A stretch of 64,000 nucleotides of DNA, taken from NCBI GenBank assembly GCA_947168855.1, contig CAMVNO010000001.1:201077-265076 (forward strand). Direction: 5' to 3'. The notes below the pieces were generated by a model, which had not been told where the DNA came from, did no database searches, and saw only the letters and a list, made by a program, of their open reading frames with translations. Source of the stretch: an uncultured Clostridia bacterium (GTDB lineage: Bacteria; Bacillota; Clostridia; Christensenellales; CAG-138). Numbering within the stretch: the first letter of the stretch is position 1; each line of letters begins with the position of its first letter. Shown piece after piece: positions 52,785 through 61,512 of this stretch. A program made the position numbers and the translations under genes.

Positions 52785-54632
52785 TTATTCAGCGTTTGCC
52801 CATGCTTCCATCCGTTCATCGAGCAAATCAAAGTAGCTCGGTCCCCAGTGCAGATACTCTGTGAAGAACGTCACGAGATCGCCTTTGCTGCAGCGGTTGG
52901 TCAGGTCGAACAACTCGCAGAAGCCACCGGCGTATTTGAAGAAATAGATCGGCATATCAATGGCGTAATCATAAATGTCCTGAATATCATCTTCCTCGAT
53001 TCCCCACTGCTCCAGATAATTGTAAATATCGTCATAGGAAGCGCCTTGCCCGTTAACCTTCAGTGAAACAATCGTCACAAGAATATTGCTGACATATTCG
53101 CCGGCGAATGATGCGATTGCCAGATCCATATTGTCGTAATCGTTGATCTTCGCAATATTCCATTCCATGTTTGTCGACCACGATTCCGCATAGCCGTTAT
53201 TCTCGATCATCAGCTGATACTTCGGAATTGTGCCGAGCGCATACTGGTAGGTAAACTGATACATATGTCCCGGGAAGCCTTCATGCGCAAGCGTAGACAT
53301 GCTGTAATCCTTTTTATCCTTGGGATTCGTAAGGATGATATTATGACGATAGCCGTCAAGCGTCGGCGTCAGATACGCCGCAGGCGAAAAGCTGTCCTGC
53401 AGCTCTTCGGGCACCTCAGTATAGGTAACCGTTACGTCCGGCATCGGCGGAACGATCTTCGGCATCAGCGTTTTAAGGTACGATTCGTCGGCAGCCAGCG
53501 AACCGGCTGTGATCTTTTTCCCTGCGTGCAGGTCATTATAGCATTTCGAACCGGTGTAAATAAATGTCATATAAAGTGAAGAATTGCATTCTTCAAGAAA
53601 TGCGAGCTCCTCTTCCACCGTGCGGTTGTTCGACGCCTCCGCCTTTATTTTCCAGCAGTAATACGCATATGCATCGCCGCCCTGTTCATATGCGCCGATG
53701 CGCGCACGGCATTTCGGACGAAGCGCTTCAAGTCCGTCGTAAAGCAGCCGATACGCTTCGGCCCATGCGGTCCTGACCAATTCATCATTCCTTGCAATAT
53801 AGGTTTCCCGCTGTTCCGGCGTGAGATAATCCTGCTCTGCCATTGCTTCCCGGAACGTCTTTTGCAAAAAACTCGTCTCCCCGCTTTCCGCAACCTTTTC
53901 AAGGTCCTCCAGTATGGTATCGAGCATCTTTTCCGTCATAAACAAGCCGCGGTTTGCACGCTCCTGCTCAAACGCAAGCACCTGTCCGAAGTAACGCGGC
54001 ATATCGGCAAGCAGCGTCAAATAGTTCTTAATATCGGTTTCATCCTTGAACAGATAGAGTCCGAAAAACAGAGGCATGTTCATATGCAGTCCGACGTACT
54101 CGTCGAGCGGCTCGTAACAGTAGAACCAATCCTTTGATTCGATCTCCATATCGAAATAGCGGCAATAGGTGTCATACGCAAGCTGCAGCTGATCGGAGAG
54201 GAGGCTGCGATCTATCGTGTTCAGCTTCTCACGCCATCCGACGCATTTTTCAATCCATTCGTCGTTGGCTTCCTTCGTGAATTCGCCGAGCGTTACGGGA
54301 ACGGTCGTCTCGTCGATCCCGAAGTTCGCTGGATTTTCGCAGTATTGATCCAAAGACGTAATGTCCGAGGTTGCCTGATCGAGGAACATTTCTTCGTCAA
54401 GCGCCAGAAAAGCCTCTTCCGCCTTTTTCTGTTCAGGCGTAAGCTCTTTCGGCGCTTCCGTAGGCTTCGCTGTCGGTTTTGCAGTCGCTTCCGCCTGTGC
54501 GGTCGTCTGCGGTTTTTCGCCGATCAGCGATTTTGTACAATTGATAAGTCTGCTCTGCAAGCCGCATCCGAAAAGTCCGAGCAGCAAAACGACTGCCAGC
54601 AGTATTGCGATCATTCGTGTGGAATTCTTCAT
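52785..54632 (-). CDS. DUF885 family lipoprotein, putative zinc peptidase
   Basis: 615 residues. Signal peptide with lipobox LLGLFGC (Cys23), a Thr/Lys/Pro-rich linker (about 42-65), and a long helical DUF885 domain. STLAHEGFPGHMYQFTYQ carries the HExxxH metal motif typical of that family, followed by ESWSTNMEWN and AGEYVSNILV. DUF885 proteins are thought to be peptidases related to the M3/M32 clan, acting outside the membrane here. It is 64 bases downstream of rluD and may share its transcript. Confidence 0.88.
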   Translation of the reverse strand: MKNSTRMIAILLAVVLLLGLFGCGLQSRLINCTKSLIGEKPQTTAQAEATAKPTAKPTEAPKELTPEQKKAEEAFLALDEEMFLDQATSDITSLDQYCENPANFGIDETTVPVTLGEFTKEANDEWIEKCVGWREKLNTIDRSLLSDQLQLAYDTYCRYFDMEIESKDWFYCYEPLDEYVGLHMNMPLFFGLYLFKDETDIKNYLTLLADMPRYFGQVLAFEQERANRGLFMTEKMLDTILEDLEKVAESGETSFLQKTFREAMAEQDYLTPEQRETYIARNDELVRTAWAEAYRLLYDGLEALRPKCRARIGAYEQGGDAYAYYCWKIKAEASNNRTVEEELAFLEECNSSLYMTFIYTGSKCYNDLHAGKKITAGSLAADESYLKTLMPKIVPPMPDVTVTYTEVPEELQDSFSPAAYLTPTLDGYRHNIILTNPKDKKDYSMSTLAHEGFPGHMYQFTYQYALGTIPKYQLMIENNGYAESWSTNMEWNIAKINDYDNMDLAIASFAGEYVSNILVTIVSLKVNGQGASYDDIYNYLEQWGIEEDDIQDIYDYAIDMPIYFFKYAGGFCELFDLTNRCSKGDLVTFFTEYLHWGPSYFDLLDERMEAWANAE

Positions 54633-54696
54633 TTCAGTCTCTCCTTCGGCGTTATTGATTCACGATCCGGCAGCCGCGGCGCGGATTCGTTTGATT

Positions 54697-55629
54697 TCAC
54701 TTTGATTGGATGTCCGGTACCGTTCCTCCGAGCCGCCGGATCGCAGATGCAAAATCGTCCGGCAGCGGCGCGGTGAACGTCATGGTTTCGCCTGTGCGCG
54801 GGTGCACGAGCGTCAGGCGGTATCCGTGCAGCGCCTGACCGGTCAATCCGAGCTTCGGCGCTGCGGATCCGTATACCTCGTCTCCGACGATCGGATGCTT
54901 GATATACGCCATGTGCACACGAATCTGATGTGTACGCCCCGTTTCAAGCGAGACGTCCAAAAGCGTCTCTGTCCCGAATCGTTGTGAAACGCGCCAATGC
55001 GTGACGGCACGGCGCCCGTCCTCCGTCACCGCCATACGCTTTCGATCGGTCTTATGACGTCCGATCGGCGCGTCGACGGTGCCGCTGTCCTCCTTTAGGT
55101 TTCCATGAACAATGCACAGGTATTCTCTGTGTGCAGTATGCAGCGCAAACTGTTTTGCAAGCGATATATGCGCAGCATCGTTCTTTGCAACGACAAGCAA
55201 TCCGCTGGTCATACGGTCGATGCGATGCACAATGCCGGGTCTTGTGTCGCCGCCTGCGCCGGACAGCGTACGGAAGCGATACAAAAGCGCGTTGACAAGC
55301 GTGCCGGACGGGTTTCCCGGCGCGGGATGCACAACCATCCCTTTCGGCTTGTTGATCACGGCGATGTCCTCGTCTTCATAGACCACGTCCAGCGGTATGT
55401 TTTCCGGTTCGGGCAGCAGACCTCCCGTCTCTTCGGGAACATGCACACGAACGACGTCGCCGGTTCTGATCTCCGTGTTTGCCTTGCACAGCTTGCCGTT
55501 CCGCTCGACCGCCCCGTCCTTGATCAGTTTTTGCAGTCTGGATCTGCTGAGTTCGGTATTTGCCGCAAGGAACACATCAATCCGCGGCGCTTCCGTCTCC
55601 GCGATCAGCAGGATCGTTTCCGTCGTCAT
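54697..55629 (-). CDS. rluD: RluD-type 23S rRNA pseudouridine synthase
   Basis: 310 residues. N-terminal S4 RNA-binding domain (about 14-75, RIDVFLAANTELSRSRLQK) and the RluA-family catalytic domain with GIVHRIDRMTSGLLVVAKN, holding the catalytic Asp. KPKGMVVHPAPGN and the later GRTHQIRVHMAYIKHPIVGD are typical. It modifies uridines of 23S rRNA, perhaps at 1911, 1915 and 1917 as in E. coli. Its ATG has GGAGG at six bases, well inside the end of lspA, the pair overlapping by 53 bases. Confidence 0.94.
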   Translation of the reverse strand: MTTETILLIAETEAPRIDVFLAANTELSRSRLQKLIKDGAVERNGKLCKANTEIRTGDVVRVHVPEETGGLLPEPENIPLDVVYEDEDIAVINKPKGMVVHPAPGNPSGTLVNALLYRFRTLSGAGGDTRPGIVHRIDRMTSGLLVVAKNDAAHISLAKQFALHTAHREYLCIVHGNLKEDSGTVDAPIGRHKTDRKRMAVTEDGRRAVTHWRVSQRFGTETLLDVSLETGRTHQIRVHMAYIKHPIVGDEVYGSAAPKLGLTGQALHGYRLTLVHPRTGETMTFTAPLPDDFASAIRRLGGTVPDIQSK

Positions 55630-56311
55630 GCGGTTCCTCCGTTTTCTCTTCGTCCTCCGGAATCAGTTCTTCAAAGCGCGATATTTTGTTTTTCCTGCGT
55701 TCCTTTGCCTTTTGTGCGGCTTCTTCGCGCGTCGGCAGGCGGAACAACAGACGGAATTCATCCTCGAAGCACTCGAAAACTCCGATTTTTCGGAAGAACG
55801 CTTCAAAAACGAGCAGAGCGATCGCGATGCAGATTGCGGAATCGGCGATATTGAAGATCGGAAAGTCGATGAACTTTGTGCAGATCATGTCGCGCACATA
55901 TCCGAACACGATACGGTCGTACAGATTCCCGATCGAGCCGCCGACGAGAAGACCCGCAATCACCCTCGAAAGCTTCGGCATCTTCCTGCCGCTGCGAATT
56001 GTAAAGAACAGCAGCAGAAAGATAAAAACCGCCGTCATGGCAAGCAGCAGCCTGGACGCCCACGGATTCCCGCTGCCGAGTCCCCAGAGCGCCGCGTCGT
56101 TCGGTGTAAAACTCAGAACGATAAACGTACCGTCCTGCGGGATCGCATTCTGCTGTGCGACCGCGCTCTGTGACAGAAATGCGCGCAGTGAAGACACATC
56201 GTATAACGAACCTGTGTAGCCGAGCGTACCGATGACATGTGATGAAACGATCCAGTATTTGGAAATCTGATCCAATGCCAGTACGGCAAAAGCGATCCAA
56301 AAAATCAGCAT
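55577..56311 (-). CDS. lspA: Lipoprotein signal peptidase
   Basis: 244 residues, about 80 more than usual. Four membrane helices; catalytic Asp in GGSIGNLYDRIVFGYVRD and FNIADSAICIAI, with LDQISKYWI at the start. It cleaves signal peptides of prolipoproteins, of which this window encodes several. The extra length comes from an insert after helix 1 (about 30-65) and a charged C-terminal tail (AAQKAKERRKNKISRFEE...). The tail continues 53 bases into rluD. The start is directly after the slt stop. Confidence 0.93.
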   Translation of the reverse strand: MLIFWIAFAVLALDQISKYWIVSSHVIGTLGYTGSLYDVSSLRAFLSQSAVAQQNAIPQDGTFIVLSFTPNDAALWGLGSGNPWASRLLLAMTAVFIFLLLFFTIRSGRKMPKLSRVIAGLLVGGSIGNLYDRIVFGYVRDMICTKFIDFPIFNIADSAICIAIALLVFEAFFRKIGVFECFEDEFRLLFRLPTREEAAQKAKERRKNKISRFEELIPEDEEKTEEPHDDGNDPADRGDGSAAD

Positions 56312-56935
56312 TTATTCCTCCGTTTTCTTTGCAAGTTCATTCCTGTAAAGATTTTCATAATTCTCCTGCGCCTGCAGCACACGCTTGACATAGTTGCGCG
56401 TTTCTTCATACGGAATATACGCGATGTGTCCCTTGCTGTCAAGTCCGTATTCCGACAGCCACAGCGCCGCCTTGTTCGGTCCCGCATTATATGCGGCCAA
56501 AGCAACGGCTGCATTCTGATCGAAACGGTCCAGCTGCTGTCTGAGATAATAACAGCCGAACCGAATCGAAGTATCCGGATCGAACAGGTCCTCGACATGA
56601 AACGGCTCGCCGAGCGCTTCCGCGATCTCTTCTCCGGTGGCAGGCATGATCTGCATGAGTCCTCGTGCCCCCGCGCGGCTTACCGCTTCTTCCCGGAACT
56701 TGCTTTCGGTATAAATCACACCGGCGACGAAAGACGGTTCAAGGTCGTATTCTTCGCAGTATTTTTGTATCAGATCAATATGCTTCAATTGAAACCGCGC
56801 CCGCATAACCTGCGGCAAAATCAAAAACACGATCAGAGACGTCAGGATTAAACAAACCATGACCATAGCCAGCACGATCAGCGTTGTCTTTTGTTTTTTG
56901 CTCATGCGCGGTTCTTCCGCGGTCGATTCGCTCAC
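56312..56935 (-). CDS. Membrane-anchored lytic transglycosylase (Slt domain)
   Basis: 207 residues: one N-terminal membrane helix (about 19-42) and a goose-lysozyme-like SLT domain with catalytic Glu in VIYTESKFREEAVS, then GARGLMQIMPATGEEIA and VALAAYNAGPNKAALWL. It cleaves the glycan strands of peptidoglycan to make 1,6-anhydro ends. The start codon is GTG at 56935, with GGAGG at seven bases and overlapping the coaE stop as GTGA. Confidence 0.92.
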   Translation of the reverse strand: MSESTAEEPRMSKKQKTTLIVLAMVMVCLILTSLIVFLILPQVMRARFQLKHIDLIQKYCEEYDLEPSFVAGVIYTESKFREEAVSRAGARGLMQIMPATGEEIAEALGEPFHVEDLFDPDTSIRFGCYYLRQQLDRFDQNAAVALAAYNAGPNKAALWLSEYGLDSKGHIAYIPYEETRNYVKRVLQAQENYENLYRNELAKKTEE

Positions 56936-57528
56936 TGCAGTTCCTCCCGTATCTGTTCAATCAGTATATCCGCTTCCTCCCGGAATGCGGCAATCGTCCC
57001 TTCGTTTCGGATCGTATATGTGGCAAGCTGTTCTTTTGCATCGTCCGGCATCTGCGCCCGAATGCGCGCTCTGATCGTTTCTTCATTCAGACGATCGCGC
57101 TGCATGACGCGGGTGATCCGGATCTCTTCGCTGCATAAAACCGCAATCGTGCAGGCGCAGAACGCATCCGTTCCGCTCTCAAACAGCAGCGGCACATCCC
57201 ATACCGCGATCGGCGCGTTCAACGACCCGGTCCGACGAATCATTTCCCGAATCACATAAGGATGTACAATATCGTTCAGCGCGTTTCTCAACGCCAGATC
57301 GGAAAACACCTTGTTCGCGATATACGCGCGGTCCAGCGTCCCGTCCGATCTCACAGCATCGTTTCCGAAAAGCGCAGCCACATCCGGAAAGCATTCGGAT
57401 GCCGGCGTCAGCGCGAAGCGGGCGATTTCATCCGCGTCGATGACCGGAATGCCGTGAGCGAAGAAGCAAAGTGCAAGCGTGCTTTTTCCGGAACCGATCC
57501 CGCCCGTGATACCGATAATACGCGTCAT
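56932..57528 (-). CDS. coaE: Dephospho-CoA kinase
   Basis: 198 residues. The Walker A motif is IGITGGIGSGKSTLA, followed by DADEIAR; VWDVPLLFESG and the lid with RVMQRDRLNEETIRAR complete the CoaE pattern. It phosphorylates dephospho-CoA in the last step of coenzyme A synthesis. Its ATG overlaps the polA stop, the common polA-coaE arrangement of Firmicutes. Confidence 0.95.
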   Translation of the reverse strand: MTRIIGITGGIGSGKSTLALCFFAHGIPVIDADEIARFALTPASECFPDVAALFGNDAVRSDGTLDRAYIANKVFSDLALRNALNDIVHPYVIREMIRRTGSLNAPIAVWDVPLLFESGTDAFCACTIAVLCSEEIRITRVMQRDRLNEETIRARIRAQMPDDAKEQLATYTIRNEGTIAAFREEADILIEQIREELQ

Positions 57529-60080
57529 TTCGTTTCATACCAGCTTTCTCCGCATTTTGCATCGGCAACAAGCCGCACGGAAAGATCCGCCACGCCCTCC
57601 ATTGTCTGCTGCATCAGCCGTTCCACCTGTTCCGTTTCTTCGCGCGGGGTGTCGACGATCAGTTCGTCATGGATCTGCAGCACGAGCTTTGCATTAAGCC
57701 CGCGTTCCTTCAGCGCGCGGTCGACGCGGACCATCGCAATCTTAATGATGTCCGCCGCGGTGCCCTGGATCGGCATGTTCATGGCAACGCGCTCGCCGAA
57801 CTGACGCACGTTGTAGTTGCTTGCGGCAAGCTCCGGCAGCGGACGTTTCCTGCCGAACAACGTTTCGGCATATCCGCGCTCCTTCGCCCGGGCGACGCTC
57901 TCCTTCAGGTATGCCTGAACCTTCGGATACCGTTCGAAATACCGGCGGATATATCCGGCGGCGGTCGGAACCGAAATGCCGAGATTCTTTGCCAATCCGA
58001 AATCGGAAATGCCGTACACGATCCCGAAATTGACCGCTTTCGCCGCGCTGCGCTGTTCCGCCGTGACATTTTGCAGCGGAACATGAAAAACCTCTGCCGC
58101 CGTGCGCGCGTGGATGTCCTCACCGCTGTTGAACGCCGCAATAAAGCTTTCGTCGCCGCTGATGTGGGCAAGCAGGCGGAGCTCGATCTGGGAATAGTCG
58201 GCGCCGACCAGTACGTTCCCCGCACTCGGGATGAACGCCTTGCGGATCTCTCTGCCCTCCGGTGTACGGACCGGGATGTTCTGCAGGTTCGGCTCGGTGC
58301 TCGAAATGCGTCCCGTCGCCGTCACGCACTGCATAAATCTGGAATGGATCCGACCGTTCGCGTCGCGCTGCTTCAGCAGTCCCTCGACGAATGTGCTGTC
58401 CAGCTTCATAAGGAAGCGATACTGCAGCACATCATTGACGATCGGATGCAGCGGCGCGATCGCCTCAAGCGTATCGGCGTCGGTCGAAAAGCCCGTTTTG
58501 GTCTTTTTGCCGGACGGCAGACCGAGCTTTTCAAACAGGATCCTGCCGAGCTGCTTCGTGGAAAGGATATTGAACCGCTCCCCTGCCTGTTCATAGATCC
58601 GTGTTTCCAGGGCGGTCGCCGTTTCGGAAAACCGCGCATGCAGCGCATGCAACACGGCTTCATCCGTCATAAACCCGGTCTGTTCCATTCCGAACAGTAC
58701 GTTCAGAAGCGGCAGTTCCACTTCACGCTCAAGCGTTTCAAGTCCGTTGTCCGCGATCTCGCGGGACATCCGCGGATAAAGCGAAAAGAGATGCGCCGGG
58801 CTAGCCTTTTCAACCTTGAGCCATGCACGGCACAGGACTTCATAGCTTTCGACCGGGCGGTTGCTCTGCAGCAAATAGTCTGAAAGCATCGCGTCAAAGC
58901 GCAGTTCGGGAAGCGCGTCGGCGGCAAAGCCGCAGCGGTGAAAGATCGTTTTCGCGTCGAACGCAAGCAGCGGTTTTTTGTGCGTAAGCAGAAACGCGCC
59001 GAGCATGCGGTACGCTTCTTCCTCGTCCATACACGCGTCAAACAGCGTTTCGCCCGCCGTCAGTACATACGCGCGGTCTGCGCTGCCTGCAAACGCAAGC
59101 GAAGGCGTACCGGTCACGGCGATCACATCGCAGGATTTCAGAGCATCGAGCGCAGCGCGCATGCTTTCCGGATCGGTGACCGCAACGGTCTCGACCGTCG
59201 GAACGCCGTCCTCCTGTGCCGGCGCTTCTCCGCCCGGCAGTTTATCGGCGACACTGTTCAGTTCCAATTCATAGAGCCTCTGCTTTGCGCCGCCCGTCTT
59301 TTCAAAATCGAACGAACAGTCGTCGAGCGTTTCGGAAACCGGCGCGTCGGTCGCGATCGTGCCGAGCCAATAGGAAAAACGCGCGTTCTCAGCTTCGTTT
59401 ACAAGGCGCTCGCCGAGCTTGCCTTTTACCTCGGGCGCATGCGAAAGAACACCTTCGAGATCGCCGTATTCCGAAAGCAGCTTCAGCGCCGTCTTTTCGC
59501 CGACGCCGGATATGCCCGGAATATGGTCGGAGCTGTCGCCCATCAGGGCCTTCAGATCGCGCATCCGGTCCGGCGTAAGCCCGTATTTTCCCCGCAGCGC
59601 TGCGATATCAACGATCGAATTGTCTTTGGTGTAATATACGCGCGTCCGTTCCGTAATCAACTGAAACGAATCGCGATCGCCCGTTGCGATCAGCGTATCC
59701 ATACCCGCGGCTTCTGCCTTTCGCGCAAAGGTGCCGAGAATATCGTCGCCCTCATAGCGCGGGCACTCGATCACTGCTACGCCCATACTTCGAAGAAGCT
59801 CCCGAACGACAGGCATCTGCTTTTTAAGGTCCTCGTCCGGCGCTTTTCTGCCGAGCTTATAGTCTGCATATTTTTCGTGCCGGAATGTCGGCTGATGCAC
59901 GTCAAACGCAACGAGCACATGAGACGGTTCCTGTTTCAGAAGCTCCAGAAACTTGGTAAAAAAACCCTTCAGCGCGCCGGTGGGAAAGCCGTCGCGCGTG
60001 GTCAGATTCACTTTGAAAAATGCGTGATACGCCTGAAACAGCAGGCTGTTTCCGTCGATTGCCAAAAGCAGTCGGTTCAT
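57525..60080 (-). CDS. polA: DNA polymerase I
   Basis: 851 residues. N-terminal 5'-3' flap nuclease (about 1-290: LLAIDGNSLLFQAYHAF, ATGDRDSFQL, GDSSDHIPGISGVGEKTA), an exonuclease-like middle, and the family A polymerase with motif A DYSQIELRLLAH, motif B KAVNFGIVYGISD and motif C QIHDELIVD. The middle lacks the DxE and NxxxD residues of proofreading (VIAVTGTPSL, LLAFDAKTIF), as in Bacillus and Taq Pol I. The ATG at 60080 follows AAAGGGG and begins the conserved domain. Confidence 0.96.
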   Translation of the reverse strand: MNRLLLAIDGNSLLFQAYHAFFKVNLTTRDGFPTGALKGFFTKFLELLKQEPSHVLVAFDVHQPTFRHEKYADYKLGRKAPDEDLKKQMPVVRELLRSMGVAVIECPRYEGDDILGTFARKAEAAGMDTLIATGDRDSFQLITERTRVYYTKDNSIVDIAALRGKYGLTPDRMRDLKALMGDSSDHIPGISGVGEKTALKLLSEYGDLEGVLSHAPEVKGKLGERLVNEAENARFSYWLGTIATDAPVSETLDDCSFDFEKTGGAKQRLYELELNSVADKLPGGEAPAQEDGVPTVETVAVTDPESMRAALDALKSCDVIAVTGTPSLAFAGSADRAYVLTAGETLFDACMDEEEAYRMLGAFLLTHKKPLLAFDAKTIFHRCGFAADALPELRFDAMLSDYLLQSNRPVESYEVLCRAWLKVEKASPAHLFSLYPRMSREIADNGLETLEREVELPLLNVLFGMEQTGFMTDEAVLHALHARFSETATALETRIYEQAGERFNILSTKQLGRILFEKLGLPSGKKTKTGFSTDADTLEAIAPLHPIVNDVLQYRFLMKLDSTFVEGLLKQRDANGRIHSRFMQCVTATGRISSTEPNLQNIPVRTPEGREIRKAFIPSAGNVLVGADYSQIELRLLAHISGDESFIAAFNSGEDIHARTAAEVFHVPLQNVTAEQRSAAKAVNFGIVYGISDFGLAKNLGISVPTAAGYIRRYFERYPKVQAYLKESVARAKERGYAETLFGRKRPLPELAASNYNVRQFGERVAMNMPIQGTAADIIKIAMVRVDRALKERGLNAKLVLQIHDELIVDTPREETEQVERLMQQTMEGVADLSVRLVADAKCGESWYETK

Positions 60081-60154
60081 ATTTCCCCTTTCCCGAAACG
60101 GCACGCCCTGGGTCGGGTGCGCCGTATCGGTCGTTCGTTCAATTGCAGCTCAAA

Positions 60155-61474
60155 TCAGGCGCGAACGACGTCATAGACCATCGGACGGTACTCCGGCTTT
60201 GCGTCGGAATACGCAAACGCGCTGTGGAACATGTCAAGCGCTGCGTTCAGCTTGCTCTCGTCGTTCACATACATGATGCAGAGCGGTTCGTCCGCACGAA
60301 TGAAATCTCCGAGGCGCTTTTTCATAACAAGACCGACGGCGGGATCAATGCTCTCTTCTTTTGTGGCGCGACCCGCGCCGAGCATCTGTGCGGCTGTGCC
60401 GATCCGCTCGGCGTTCATGGAGGAAATATAACCCGCGCGTTTCGGATAGACATTGAGGATCGTACGGACCTTGCAAAGCTCGTTGATCCGGTCGAGGCTG
60501 ATATACGAAGGATCGCCGCCCTCAGCTTCGATCATCTGACGCAGTTTTTCGAGTCCTGCGCCCGAATGCAATGCAGATTCGAGCTTTTCCCTTGCTTCCA
60601 CTTCGGACTCGGCAAGTTTGGAAACGCGCATCATATGAACGCCCAGAAGCATGCAGACCTCATACAGCGGATCGCCTGCCGGAATCTTGCCGGAAAGCAG
60701 CTCCACCGCCTCTCGTACCTCAAGCGCGTTGCCGACCGCAAGTCCCAGAGGCTGGTTCATGTCGGTGATGACCGCCACGCATTCCCGTCCGACCAGCTTT
60801 CCGATGGAAACCATCAGATGCGCAAGCTTCTCGGCTTCCTCGACCGTCTGCATAAACGCGCCGGTCCCCGTTTTGACGTCGAGAACGATTGCGTCCGTGC
60901 CGGCGGCAAGCTTCTTGGACATGATGCTTGAAGCGATCAGCGGAATGCTGCGCACGGTCGCGGTGACGTCGCGCAGCGCGTACATTTTCTTATCTGCGGG
61001 AACGAGGTTCCCCGTCTGCCCGATAACAGCAACGCCGATACGGTCTACGATCGCTTTGAACCGATCCATCGGCTGCTCAATGCAAACGCCGGGAATGGAT
61101 TCAAGCTTATCAAGCGTGCCGCCCGTATGCCCGAGCCCTCTGCCGCTCATCTTTGCAACGGTCCCGCCGCATGCCGCGACAAGCGGAGCGATCACGAGCG
61201 TCGTCGTATCTCCGACGCCGCCGGTCGAATGCTTGTCAACCTTTACGCCGCGCAGGTCCGAAAGATCGACGACATCGCCGGAATGCATCATCGCCATCGT
61301 CAGATCGGCGGTCTCGCGATCCGTCATGCCGTTGAACACAACCGCCATCTGAAACGCAGACATCTGATAATCCGGGATCGAACCGTCCGTAAACCCGTTT
61401 ACGATGTAACGAATCTCGTCGCCGGAAAGCGTGCCGCCGTTTACCTTTTTTTCGATCAGATCGACCATGCGCAT
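60155..61474 (-). CDS. pdp: Pyrimidine-nucleoside phosphorylase
   Basis: 439 residues. Opens MVDLIEKKVNGGTLSGDEI; KHSTGGVGDTTTLV is the phosphate-binding motif, and KMSGRGLGHTGGTLDKLES the signature of thymidine/pyrimidine-nucleoside phosphorylases. It splits uridine or deoxyuridine/thymidine by phosphorolysis for salvage. Length and Gram-positive setting favour the broad Pdp over DeoA. AGGAGG is nine bases before the ATG. It lies between the glycerate-kinase-like gene and polA. Confidence 0.94.
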   Translation of the reverse strand: MRMVDLIEKKVNGGTLSGDEIRYIVNGFTDGSIPDYQMSAFQMAVVFNGMTDRETADLTMAMMHSGDVVDLSDLRGVKVDKHSTGGVGDTTTLVIAPLVAACGGTVAKMSGRGLGHTGGTLDKLESIPGVCIEQPMDRFKAIVDRIGVAVIGQTGNLVPADKKMYALRDVTATVRSIPLIASSIMSKKLAAGTDAIVLDVKTGTGAFMQTVEEAEKLAHLMVSIGKLVGRECVAVITDMNQPLGLAVGNALEVREAVELLSGKIPAGDPLYEVCMLLGVHMMRVSKLAESEVEAREKLESALHSGAGLEKLRQMIEAEGGDPSYISLDRINELCKVRTILNVYPKRAGYISSMNAERIGTAAQMLGAGRATKEESIDPAVGLVMKKRLGDFIRADEPLCIMYVNDESKLNAALDMFHSAFAYSDAKPEYRPMVYDVVRA

Positions 61475-61512
61475 ACGTCAGTTCCTCCTGATTATGTTGA
61501 TGGGATAGTATA

